Source: a virus | Virus record (IMG/VR): IMGVR_UViG_3300025120_000355 | Span: 1-29,167 of that record | DNA length: 29,167 nt | Direction: 5' to 3' (one strand) | Shown here: piece after piece, positions 15,310-22,162 of the stretch | Position numbering within the stretch: the first letter of the stretch is position 1 | Layout of the letters: every line of letters starts with the position of its first letter | Notes under the pieces: generated by a model | The model's database searches: none | Told to the model about the DNA's origin: nothing | Seen by the model: only the letters and a program-made list of their open reading frames with translations | Program-made: the position numbers and the translations under genes

Positions 15310-15840
15310 ATGACAGCACCCAAAGGTGATCCCACTTATATAAAAAACAAGGAGCAACATTTTATTGATATTGCTAAAGCTGTTGGAGCTGCTTCAACAC
15401 ATCCATCATGTCCTGGTGGTTGTGTCATCGTTCGTGATCGAGAAATCATGGGTGACGGGCGCTCACTACTTACGGACTCTCAGGTAGAGATTGATCCTGT
15501 CTGCTATGCCATCGCTGGTGCATGCAAGCGAGGAACTCCTATGACCGGTGCAACTATCTACTCAACGCGATATCCCTTCTCTGCCTCTGTCTTTCAGGCA
15601 CACATCATGGGTATTCGCAAGATCGTAGTACTTGCATCTGATTGGGAGCCTTACTACAAGGATGAGTTCCGTAGAGCTGCACGACTAGCACGTGAATTAG
15701 ACATTGCTATTGAACCTCACTTTGAAGACGAAGACCCAAGGCTCTCAGTTAACAAACATGCCAATCGAAAAATTGATAAGAAATTATATCCAGACCCATC
15801 CACAGACAAACCAGCGGTAGAAACGATCTATGACAACTGA
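15310..15840 (+). CDS. dCMP deaminase-like pseudo-enzyme (zinc ligands lost)
   Basis: 176 aa from ATG 15310; the frame opens earlier but that part overlaps the divergent gene. The cytidine/dCMP deaminase fold is clear: an N-terminal helix, CVIVRDREIMGDG strand, then YAIAGACKRG and GATIYSTRYPF, AHIMGIRKIVVLASDW. The catalytic HAE is D62-P-V64 and the PCxxC site is P89-F-S-A-S93, so all zinc ligands and the general acid are gone. A structural, regulatory or nucleotide-sensing job is more likely than catalysis. The last 11 bases overlap the exonuclease gene. Confidence 0.7.
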   Translation: MTAPKGDPTYIKNKEQHFIDIAKAVGAASTHPSCPGGCVIVRDREIMGDGRSLLTDSQVEIDPVCYAIAGACKRGTPMTGATIYSTRYPFSASVFQAHIMGIRKIVVLASDWEPYYKDEFRRAARLARELDIAIEPHFEDEDPRLSVNKHANRKIDKKLYPDPSTDKPAVETIYDN

Positions 15841-16360
15841 ACTATTATTTGATATAGAAAGCACAGGATTACTCCGTGTCGGCTCGACGATTCACTGTAT
15901 TGTGATTCGCGATATCGCTAATGTAGAAGAAGCAGAAGTTTTTGACTGCAAACCAGAACGTGCAGTTATTCAAGGGGTTAAAGCCCTTGAGAGAGCTGAT
16001 GTTCTAATTGGCCACAATATTCTGGGATACGATGTACCACTTCTTAAAGAACAGTTTCCAGAGTTTGCACCAAGAGGTTCTTACCTTGACACACTTACTC
16101 TGTCTCGCTTGTATTATCCTCACATTAGTGAGCGAGATTATGAAAGAAGACCTATTGGAATGCCACAAAGGCTCTACGGCTCACATAGTCTAGAAGCATG
16201 GGGCTATAGATTAAAATGTTTCAAAGGAGACTTTGCTAAGAACACCAGTAATGACTGGTCTACTTACACTCCTGAGATGCTTGACTATTGCATCCAAGAT
16301 ACAAAAGTAACAGTAAAGCTATACGAACTATTGCAAAGGAGAATGAATGACTATTCCTAA
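15830..16360 (+). CDS. DNA polymerase A 3'-5' exonuclease domain as a separate gene
   Basis: 176 aa. The DEDDy motifs are complete: Exo I D8-I-E10, Exo II N63-ILGYD68, Exo III Y153-CIQD157. The lengths between motifs agree with T7 gp5's proofreading domain. In T7 this domain is fused to the polymerase; here it is a gene of its own with the polymerase 216 bases downstream. The two proteins presumably associate. Starts 11 bases inside the deaminase-like gene. Confidence 0.88.
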   Translation: MTTELLFDIESTGLLRVGSTIHCIVIRDIANVEEAEVFDCKPERAVIQGVKALERADVLIGHNILGYDVPLLKEQFPEFAPRGSYLDTLTLSRLYYPHISERDYERRPIGMPQRLYGSHSLEAWGYRLKCFKGDFAKNTSNDWSTYTPEMLDYCIQDTKVTVKLYELLQRRMNDYS

Positions 16361-16586
16361 GAAATCAGATCCACTTAACTCTGAAGAAATGACAGAGGCA
16401 GCGGAGATTTTCTTTCCGCTATTTAATATTGTGCACTCGCGAATGCCAGAAGGCGCTACTACAGAGGACTGCTTAAAGGTGATGGAGTCTGTAGCAAAGC
16501 TTGGTCATAAGAATCGAGCAGACAGGGCGGCTAAAGAGAAAGATCTCAACTTTGGATTCAACCAACTAAAAAATAATGATGCCTGA
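16347..16586 (+). CDS. Small helical protein between polymerase halves (79 aa)
   Basis: Overlaps the exonuclease end by 14 bases and the polymerase start by 11. Helical (NSEEMTEAAEIFFPLFNIV), with a conserved-looking EDCLKVMESVAKLGHKNRADR and a short end FGFNQLKNND. Its place between two parts of one enzyme suggests a bridging or stabilising subunit. That is inference; no known domain. Confidence 0.65.
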   Translation: MTIPKKSDPLNSEEMTEAAEIFFPLFNIVHSRMPEGATTEDCLKVMESVAKLGHKNRADRAAKEKDLNFGFNQLKNNDA

Positions 16587-17880
16587 TTACGTTGCTCTTG
16601 AAATGCGGATGGCCGAGCTTATGGCTCAGCAGGAAGCAAGTGGATTTAGATTTGATACTGAAGCTGCTGTACGTGTTCGCACGAAACTGCAGCAGGAGTT
16701 TGATGATCTAACAAATAAAATAAAATCAATTTATCTGTACGTACCTGGTAAAGTCTTCACTCCAAAGCGTGCTGATAAAAAGAAAGGCTATGTAGCAGGT
16801 GCTTCTATGACGCGCTTGACTGACTTCAACCCTACGTCACGCCTAAACATTGTTTGGGCTTTGCAAACATTCCGTGGTGCACGCTTCACTAAGGTTACTG
16901 AAACTGGTAAACCTAAGGTTGATGAAGCAACTCTCTCTGAAGTGAGAGACATTGCATTGTCTGCTGGTAACCAGAAACTGCATGACGAATGTGAGATGTT
17001 TATCCGCTTGTTGACATTACAGAAGTGGCTTGGTCAGCTATCCGAGGGAACCAACTCTTGGTTCAACTCTATTGAGGGGGATAGCTGTATCCATCACAGC
17101 TGCATTCTTGCTACTCAAACATCTAGAAATGTGCATCGGGGTCCCAACTTGGGGCAAGTGGTTAGTGCACCGTGGGCACGTGAACTATTTGTACCTCACC
17201 CTGGTCATGTAATGGTCGGAGCTGACCTTGAGGGCCTGGAATTGCGCCTGTTAGGGCACTACTTGGCCGCCTTCGATTCGGGGGCCTTTGCTGAGGTCGT
17301 GGTTAACGGTGACATCCATCAGCAAAATGCAGATCGTGTGGGATGCACTAGATCTGAGGTCAAAAGTTTAGTTTATGGGTTTATTTATGGAGCTGGAGAT
17401 GTTAAATTAGCTCATATATTACAGCCTGCTTTGTCAGATGCTCAAAAGAAATCGCTTGGTGCTGACTTACGACGCAAATTTCTCGACGCTATTCCTGGAT
17501 TGGAGCCACTAATCGATGCTATTAAACTCAAAGTTCGCTCAACTGGTCGTCTTAGGGGCCTTGATGGGCGTCCTATATTCTGTCGTGCTGAGCACAGTAG
17601 TCCCAACTTCTTACTTCAGTCTGCCGGAGCAATCATCTCCAAGCGATGGGTGGTGATTGGTCAGCAGATGATTGATAGTGCAGGACTTACCTATGACCGT
17701 GACTACACACGATGTGCTTACGTACATGATGAAGTTCAGATGTCTGTAGTACCTGCTGAGGTTGATCGTATGAAACGCTTACTAGAGGCAGCAGCACCTG
17801 AGGCTGGTAAGTACTACAACCTGCGAGTTCCTATGGCTGCATCTGCTGATCATGGTGAGAACTGGGCGGCTACTCACTAA
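16576..17880 (+). CDS. Family A DNA polymerase, polymerase domain only
   Basis: 434 aa with palm, fingers and thumb but no exonuclease. Motif A is VGADLEGLELR (D217, E222); the O-helix is R259-x3-K263-SLVYGFIYGAG; motif C is H384-D385-E386; TGRLRGLDGR (323-331) is the T-x2-G-R-x-R motif. The residue equivalent to E. coli Phe762 is Tyr267, as in T7 polymerase. It replicates the phage genome with the separate exonuclease (15830), the primase-helicase (10129) and the SSBs. Confidence 0.92.
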   Translation: MMPDYVALEMRMAELMAQQEASGFRFDTEAAVRVRTKLQQEFDDLTNKIKSIYLYVPGKVFTPKRADKKKGYVAGASMTRLTDFNPTSRLNIVWALQTFRGARFTKVTETGKPKVDEATLSEVRDIALSAGNQKLHDECEMFIRLLTLQKWLGQLSEGTNSWFNSIEGDSCIHHSCILATQTSRNVHRGPNLGQVVSAPWARELFVPHPGHVMVGADLEGLELRLLGHYLAAFDSGAFAEVVVNGDIHQQNADRVGCTRSEVKSLVYGFIYGAGDVKLAHILQPALSDAQKKSLGADLRRKFLDAIPGLEPLIDAIKLKVRSTGRLRGLDGRPIFCRAEHSSPNFLLQSAGAIISKRWVVIGQQMIDSAGLTYDRDYTRCAYVHDEVQMSVVPAEVDRMKRLLEAAAPEAGKYYNLRVPMAASADHGENWAATH

Positions 17881-18539
17881 TGGATTATGCAATCTGGTTA
17901 GAGAAAATTATTAGTATGCCATCATTGAATGGAGGTGGACCTTTTCTTGCACCCATATTTGCTGATCTATTACAAGGACAAACCTATGAAACTGCGTTTG
18001 AATGGTGTGCTGGCCCTGCTTGGATAGGTTGTTTATTACTGGAACAAAAAATCTGCAAGCATCTTGTTACCGGTGATATTAATCCTGATTCAGTCGCGTG
18101 CGTAGAAGCTACTAAAAAAATCAATCGATATAATATTTCTCCTTACTGCAGCAATAATATGGAGGGCATACCTAGATACAGTTTTGATCTAGTGATTGCA
18201 AACCCTCCCAATTACTGCAATATACAAACAACACATCCGTGTGGATTTCTACGTGATGATTTAAGACCATCAGATATTGATTGGCATATCCATCAAGATT
18301 TCTACAGCACAATAGCTAAATATTTACATTCCTCAAGCAAGTTGTTTATTTCAGAAGTTGCTGTTGATTCTTTGGAGGTAGTTATTAATGGTGAGTTGTA
18401 TGACAAAAGGGCTATTCCTCCCATCAAAGTCTTTAATCAAATGTTAGACGAAAATCAACTACAACTCGTGAATCGACATCCATATATCTTTGATAATGTA
18501 TCCTGCGATATTTTAGAAATTTCACTTAAACCCCACTAG
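17880..18539 (+). CDS. Class I SAM-dependent methyltransferase (N6-adenine or HemK-like)
   Basis: 219 aa, starts on the last base of the polymerase stop (TAATG). The SAM-binding motif is FEWCAGPAWIG (40-50), with D66 in the GDIN strand end, and the catalytic NPPN (108-111) in FDLVIANPPNY. This combination is shared by N6-adenine DNA methyltransferases and PrmC-type glutamine methyltransferases. Without a target-recognition domain the substrate cannot be told. Methylating phage DNA against restriction fits the replication context, but protein methylation is equally open. Confidence 0.75.
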   Translation: MDYAIWLEKIISMPSLNGGGPFLAPIFADLLQGQTYETAFEWCAGPAWIGCLLLEQKICKHLVTGDINPDSVACVEATKKINRYNISPYCSNNMEGIPRYSFDLVIANPPNYCNIQTTHPCGFLRDDLRPSDIDWHIHQDFYSTIAKYLHSSSKLFISEVAVDSLEVVINGELYDKRAIPPIKVFNQMLDENQLQLVNRHPYIFDNVSCDILEISLKPH

Positions 18540-18553
18540 ATATAATATTATCT

Positions 18554-18739
18554 ATGGAAGAAGCATCAGTATCATGTGTATTTGATGAACGTGCTACTCG
18601 TGCATTACATTCTGCTGTCGCATATACATTAGAAAAATGGACTGGCCAAGGTGAAATTGACCAGGAAGAATTGTTTTACTTAAAGACTTTTCTTCAAGGC
18701 GCTATATTTGAATTTGACTTTGGACGTTCATCTAAATAA
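18554..18739 (+). CDS. Small hypothetical protein of cyanophage type (61 aa)
   Basis: Begins MEEASVSCVFDERATRALHSA, then a helical YLKTFLQGAIFEFDF. Very similar in layout to short proteins I recall from other cyanophages, but without a known function. A TATAAT sequence at 18541-18546 just before the start could be a -10 element, though it leaves little leader. Confidence 0.6.
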   Translation: MEEASVSCVFDERATRALHSAVAYTLEKWTGQGEIDQEELFYLKTFLQGAIFEFDFGRSSK

Positions 18740-18783
18740 AAAAAAATTAACTGTAAAATAGTGATATTAGATGTTATGGCTTC

Positions 18784-19659
18784 ATGGGATTTTTTGATGG
18801 CTTAAATCGAGCCTATGGTCAGATGGATAAAAAGGTGATGTTTGGATTGCTTCCTGGTGGTGCACAAGTCCATCCTAAAATTGGTGGTACTGTTCTTGCG
18901 GCACAAGAAGCTATCCCAGCAATTACTCAGGGCGGCCTTCATTTAGGAGCCCGTACTGATCGTCATGTCGATAGTCGTATGTCGGATGCATTGATTCAAG
19001 CTGAGGCCACTGCAAGAGCTAGAGGATCTGATGTCACTGAATACAAAGACTATCCAAATACTCCAGGTGGTTTTGGTGCGAAGCATACATTTGGTGATGT
19101 CGCTATGAGCTCCTTTAAACGTGATGATACAGGAAGGGTTATAGGTCTTAAGCCACATAAATATGATACTGATAAATCAGTTGAAGAACTACGAGAAGAG
19201 ATTCGTGCTGGTGGACCTTTTTATAAGCCTGCGGAGTTAGCACTTGCTGCTACTCAAGGCGGTGGCATGACATCACATGATCTTGATTTTGTAAATAAAA
19301 CTAAACCGATTCCTTCTCCAACTACACCTAAACCAGTTGTTCCTATCGTTCCTCAAAACGAAGCCCCACTTCCTGTAATTTCAAGTACTACACCAACTTC
19401 TCCTCCTCCAATTATTACTCGTACTAAACCAACTGCTCCTCCTGTCATCACAGAAGCGGTACCACGTCCTGCTGGCGAAGCTTTAGCTGAAAGACCTGAG
19501 CTAACGACTCTAGGTCCGTTAACTGAATATGCAGTTAAGTCAGGCGATACACTTACTGCAATTGCTGCAGCAAATAACACAACCATTGAAGATATAGCTC
19601 GAAAGAATAAAATTGCTAATGTTGATTTAATTAATATCGGACAGAAGCTATTTTTCTAA
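18784..19659 (+). CDS. LysM-domain protein with Pro/Thr-rich linker
   Basis: 291 aa. Residues 1-175 form a Gly-rich, mixed region (MGFFDGLNRAYGQMDKKVM and onwards) without a known fold. Residues 178-245 are a Pro/Thr/Ile linker, and 247-291 are one LysM domain (YAVKSGDTLTAIAAANN to LINIGQKLFF). LysM binds peptidoglycan or chitin-like glycans. A virion protein that contacts the cell wall during entry, or a lysis aid, is likely. No signal peptide is seen, so virion incorporation is the better guess. The next gene starts after a hairpin-rich 250-base gap. Confidence 0.75.
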   Translation: MGFFDGLNRAYGQMDKKVMFGLLPGGAQVHPKIGGTVLAAQEAIPAITQGGLHLGARTDRHVDSRMSDALIQAEATARARGSDVTEYKDYPNTPGGFGAKHTFGDVAMSSFKRDDTGRVIGLKPHKYDTDKSVEELREEIRAGGPFYKPAELALAATQGGGMTSHDLDFVNKTKPIPSPTTPKPVVPIVPQNEAPLPVISSTTPTSPPPIITRTKPTAPPVITEAVPRPAGEALAERPELTTLGPLTEYAVKSGDTLTAIAAANNTTIEDIARKNKIANVDLINIGQKLFF

Positions 19660-19703
19660 CAACTACTGCCCAAACTTTTTATAAAATTCATTAAACTAAT
19701 AAA

Positions 19704-19769
19704 GCACCTGAAGAAGAGCAGCGTCAGGGTGCACTTTAGGTTTCAGAGATTTCTGCTGCTTCTCTCTGA
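19704..19769 (+). other. Two consecutive hairpins (possible 3' end or small RNA)
   Basis: GCACCTGA ... TCAGGGTGC (19704-19732, one bulged base) and TCAGAGA ... TCTCTGA (19743-19769, perfect 7 bp). Neither has a clean T-run. They may terminate or protect the LysM mRNA, or belong to a small RNA. The stretch 19660-19805 has no convincing gene. Confidence 0.4.
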
Positions 19770-19805
19770 GTAATTATTCTTCTCTGCGATTTGTGGGGAA
19801 GTCCC

Positions 19806-19814
19806 TGTTAAACT
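19806..19814 (+). promoter_or_regulatory. Candidate extended -10 promoter of the riboswitch
   Basis: TG-T-TAAACT matches the extended -10 pattern, and the expected start near 19820 would sit just before the first riboswitch stem at 19822. No good -35 is seen. Confidence 0.35.
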
Positions 19815-19821
19815 ATAGATA

Positions 19822-19877
19822 CGTTCATCTCCTAACATTAGGAGACGCAAGTACCTCACGAATGGAGGGAAGGAACG
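19822..19877 (+). promoter_or_regulatory. Glutamine riboswitch (glnA / Downstream-peptide type)
   Basis: Three-way junction visible by eye. P1 is CGTTC (19822-19826) with GAACG (19873-19877). P2 is TCTCCTA-ACAT-TAGGAGA (19828-19845). P3 is CCTC (19854-19857) with GAGG (19865-19868). The conserved segments of the class are in place: CGTTCAT at the 5' end, CGCAAGTA after P2 (consensus CGGAAGTA), and GAAGGAACG before P1 closes. From established work, this class binds L-glutamine and occurs in cyanobacteria and marine phages, usually before a short ORF, as here. The family was recognised from memory of its consensus. Confidence 0.8.
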
Positions 19878-19905
19878 GGAAACTACACCTCACTATGGAG
19901 TTTCC
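19878..19905 (+). promoter_or_regulatory. Hairpin over the ribosome binding site (riboswitch expression platform)
   Basis: GGAAACT (19878-19884) pairs perfectly with AGTTTCC (19899-19905). The ribosome binding site GGAG (19897-19900) lies in the loop edge and 3' arm, two to ten bases before ATG 19907. The hairpin abuts P1 of the riboswitch, so stabilising the aptamer could open or close translation of the downstream ORF. Confidence 0.6.
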
Positions 19906-19906
19906 A

Positions 19907-20089
19907 ATGACCCAATTACAAGCACGTGCTGTCGAAAATGCTCGTAAAGAGTACCTTCGTGCACAGAATGAACTACGTGTTCATCGCCTGTCTGAGACAC
20001 GCTACCGTGGTGTCCCAACTATCAAAGCCACTGCTGTAAAAGAACGGCATGGTTGTTTTACATATCGTGGCGTTAGTTACTGCCACTAA
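19907..20089 (+). CDS. DUF4278-like small protein under glutamine riboswitch
   Basis: 60 aa from ATG 19907. The in-frame codons back to 19793 run through the riboswitch and are not protein-like. An N-terminal helix (QARAVENARKEYLRAQNELRV) precedes RYRGVPTIKATAVKE and FTYRGVSY, two copies of the YRGV motif typical of cyanobacterial DUF4278 mini-proteins. The riboswitch suggests a role tied to nitrogen status. Comparable short host proteins interfere with nitrogen control, but their identity with this one is not established. A terminator follows at 20111. Confidence 0.68.
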   Translation: MTQLQARAVENARKEYLRAQNELRVHRLSETRYRGVPTIKATAVKERHGCFTYRGVSYCH

Positions 20090-20110
20090 TTTATACAATT
20101 AACTATCTGT

Positions 20111-20139
20111 CCCTCACTTAATAGTGGGGGTCTTTTTTT
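20111..20139 (+). terminator. Rho-independent terminator after the riboswitch gene
   Basis: CCCTCAC-TTAATA-GTGGGGG (20111-20130, one G-T pair) followed by TCTTTTTTT. It confines the riboswitch cassette to one gene. Confidence 0.85.
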
Positions 20140-20207
20140 GTTTATTTAGTACATATAATATTGAGAGCGATAAGTATAAATCGCTATCCATACTAGTTAA
20201 TTTAATT

Positions 20208-20579
20208 ATGAAATCTATTATTACTATTGCAGCTTTGTCTGTACTGTCAGCTCCCGCTTTTGCTGGTCCCTACGCCAACGTGGAGAACAATGCAGGTTGG
20301 ATTGGCAACGAGTTTGAAGGTGCTGTGACAGAGGCTCACGCTGGGTATGAGTTTGTAGCTAGCGAAAATGTTAGCCTTTATGTACAGGCTGGTCCTGCTT
20401 TTATCTCTATTGAAGATGAAGAGCTTGAGACTGAAGTGTCTGGTAAATTTGGTGTGATTGCCGATGTCTCACAATCATTTGAACTCTACGGAGAAGTTGC
20501 ATTCCTCACAGAAGACCAAGAGTTTGACGTGGATACCCTCTCACTGGGTACCAAGATTGGTGCTACCTACCGCTTCTGA
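20208..20579 (+). CDS. Secreted small outer-membrane beta-barrel-like protein
   Basis: 123 aa from ATG 20208. A clear signal peptide MKSIITIAALSVLSAPAFA is cut before GPYANV. The rest alternates hydrophobic and polar residues (VTEAHAGYEFV, VSLYVQAGPAFISI, FELYGEVAFLTE) and ends GATYRF, with the C-terminal Phe used by the Bam machinery. About eight short strands are possible. Similar proteins occur in other cyanophages as far as I recall. It may alter the host outer membrane, for example against superinfection, but this is inference. The leader has a hairpin AGCGAT/ATCGCT at 20166-20185; TATAAT at 20154-20159 is a possible -10. Confidence 0.7.
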   Translation: MKSIITIAALSVLSAPAFAGPYANVENNAGWIGNEFEGAVTEAHAGYEFVASENVSLYVQAGPAFISIEDEELETEVSGKFGVIADVSQSFELYGEVAFLTEDQEFDVDTLSLGTKIGATYRF

Positions 20580-20610
20580 TCGTTAAACTGATCAAAGCAA
20601 GAGTCCTAAG

Positions 20611-20634
20611 CCTTCGCTAACGCGGAGGTTTTTT
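20611..20634 (+). terminator. Rho-independent terminator after the secreted protein gene
   Basis: CCTTCGC-TAAC-GCGGAGG (20611-20628, one G-T pair) followed by TTTTTT. It separates the plus-strand block from the converging minus-strand genes. Confidence 0.85.
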
Positions 20635-20639
20635 ATTGT

Positions 20640-20972
20640 TTATCCGTAGCGTGTATCTAGCTGTTCGTAAATATTAGGTGTGCCATCCATATCAGGCCGT
20701 AGTTTGGCTGTACGTTCGTTAGACATTGCTTGGTTAACCTTACGCTGACGTTGAATACCAATGCCTGAGTTCATGCCGCCTGTACCAGGACGTGTTGTTA
20801 CAGTCCTGATCGGACGATTCTGCTCGTAGGCCATTTGACCTTTGTAAGCCTTTGTACGTTTTAATGCCTGTGCACGTGCACCATAATCACCACTTGCGTC
20901 ATACGCTTCACGTTCGTCATCACGTAAGTAACGTCGATCAAGTGGTTTATTTCTTAAGCCAGCACTTTTCAC
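20640..20972 (-). CDS. Basic hypothetical protein (110 aa)
   Basis: Starts with GTG at 20972, 13 bases after the upstream stop; no better start exists. Arg- and Lys-rich (RNKPLDRRYLRDDEREAYDA, AQALKRTKAYKGQM), low in hydrophobics, Gly-rich near residue 65. Looks like a small disordered virion or DNA-associated protein. No known family. Confidence 0.55.
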   Translation of the reverse strand: MKSAGLRNKPLDRRYLRDDEREAYDASGDYGARAQALKRTKAYKGQMAYEQNRPIRTVTTRPGTGGMNSGIGIQRQRKVNQAMSNERTAKLRPDMDGTPNIYEQLDTRYG

Positions 20973-20985
20973 AGTATCTTTACGA

Positions 20986-21183
20986 CTACCTGTCTAGTAT
21001 ATCGAAGTATCCTTCTCTGGGTATCACTGAGCCATCACAGATCAGTTTGTCTAAGTACCTAATGTCTGGTTCTTTTAGTTCTATCTGATTGTCATATAGC
21101 CACTGCCAAGCATCAAAATATTCTTGCAAGTCATTCGATGGTTGGCTCCCGAATGCAACCTTCTTAGCTTGCCCTACATTCAT
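20986..21183 (-). CDS. Small hypothetical protein (65 aa)
   Basis: ATGA overlap with the upstream coiled-coil gene. Contains NDLQEYFDAWQWLYDNQIE and an acidic helix, ending GYFDILDR. No recognised family; membership in the minus-strand operon is clear from spacing. Confidence 0.6.
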   Translation of the reverse strand: MNVGQAKKVAFGSQPSNDLQEYFDAWQWLYDNQIELKEPDIRYLDKLICDGSVIPREGYFDILDR

Positions 21184-21404
21184 ATACCAACTTGCTCATT
21201 TAATTTTCTGACTGCCTGTGCAAGAGGAACGATTGTTGCAAGCATTCGTTTTGGCATCTCTGATTGCATCGTTGTTGACGAGCTTTCCATAAGCTCAATT
21301 TTTGATTCCAAAGCAGCTATCCGCTTTTCCGTAGCCTTGCTTCTCTCCGCCGTAAATTTAATACTCAAAGCAACAGCTAATACTGGCCCTAAAATATATT
21401 CCAT
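21180..21404 (-). CDS. Small membrane-anchored coiled-coil protein (74 aa)
   Basis: Hydrophobic N-terminus (MEYILGPVLAVALSIKF) likely spans the membrane, then heptad-like KRIAALESKIELMESS. Similar to the protein at 22163, with the same order of membrane segment and coiled coil. Could be a holin-like or spanin-like lysis component, but this is uncertain. Confidence 0.55.
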   Translation of the reverse strand: MEYILGPVLAVALSIKFTAERSKATEKRIAALESKIELMESSSTTMQSEMPKRMLATIVPLAQAVRKLNEQVGI

Positions 21405-21438
21405 GTGTGAATATTAACTAGTCGAAGTCTAGCTAACT

Positions 21439-21762
21439 TTAACCAATCATAAGACCATCATCATCTAGATCGTCATTCTCATATTCTTGATCGTCGATAC
21501 TAGTTGGCAAATCATCGTCTGCCCTTAGTAGTAGCTCCATAAAAGTTTCTTCACTAATGATCTCAGGTAAACCAGCCTGATGTTCATCAATTTTGAACAT
21601 GATCCCTGCATTAAGTAGTGTGTTTTGTGTTCCGTTCTTGAGCTCCATGCGGGACTTAAGCAGACGCAAGGCAGTCTTTTCCAAGGCTGGGCGGCTCATT
21701 CGGGATACTTCGTATCGAGCTCTGGTTAAGGCAAATCGTTGTTCGATTGTTAGCGCTTCCAT
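21439..21762 (-). CDS. NblA-like phycobilisome degradation protein with extended C-terminus
   Basis: 107 aa from ATG 21762 (GAGGAAG site 10-16 bases before). Residues 4-52 line up with NblA: LT-x-EQ-x-F-x-L near the start, a V-x2-MS step, then a second helix with L-x6-M-x-LK and a final LL. Host and phage NblA direct phycobilisome proteins to Clp protease and are about 55-65 aa. Here 50 extra residues follow, ending in a strongly acidic tail. The match is by eye without a search. If right, the phage dismantles host light-harvesting antennae to gain amino acids or limit light input. It overlaps the upstream HNH frame by 107 bases. Confidence 0.55.
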   Translation of the reverse strand: MEALTIEQRFALTRARYEVSRMSRPALEKTALRLLKSRMELKNGTQNTLLNAGIMFKIDEHQAGLPEIISEETFMELLLRADDDLPTSIDDQEYENDDLDDDGLMIG

Positions 21763-22108
21763 CACCTAATTCTTCCTCGATAAAACGTTTGTTTGAGATC
21801 CATTCTTCAATTAATTCTTTTGCAGTTTCATTGTAAAATGACTGCCTTTGAAACCATACTAACCAAGGTTCACTTCCTTTGGAGTGATTACACTCAAGGC
21901 AGCAAGGCAGAAGATTGCCTCTTCGGCCATCTCCACCTTTGGATTTTGGTTTTATATGGTCCAGTGTGGTTGCTCGATTGCATCTGCAGTATCCGCAGAG
22001 GCCACCCCATCCATACTTAATTGACTTTTTAAATCTGCGCTTGGCACTCTGCTTAGATAAGCAAGTGAGGTCGAACATTAAGTCCTTCCAGTCTTCAGCA
22101 ATTCCCAT
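21656..22108 (-). CDS. HNH endonuclease (free-standing)
   Basis: 150 aa. A canonical HNH core: C38-GY-C41, TLDHIKP (D50, H51), NLLPCCLECNHSKG (N65, C70, C73, N74, H75). Such genes cut DNA and are often mobile in phages. The C-terminal 35 residues are encoded in the region that also codes the start of the NblA-like protein in another frame, so its tail may be accidental. It is between two small-protein genes in the operon, a typical landing place for a homing-type nuclease. Confidence 0.8.
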   Translation of the reverse strand: MGIAEDWKDLMFDLTCLSKQSAKRRFKKSIKYGWGGLCGYCRCNRATTLDHIKPKSKGGDGRRGNLLPCCLECNHSKGSEPWLVWFQRQSFYNETAKELIEEWISNKRFIEEELGDGSANNRTTICLNQSSIRSIPNEPPSLGKDCLASA

Positions 22109-22162
22109 GTAGTTGTTCTTCGCAACTGCCTTTACTTTACTTAAGACTTGTCTCTTCTGTAA

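Noticed and set aside
19793-19906. Longer start (GTG 19793) for the DUF4278-like gene
   Set aside because: The added codons coincide with the riboswitch stems; ATG 19907 has its own GGAG site.
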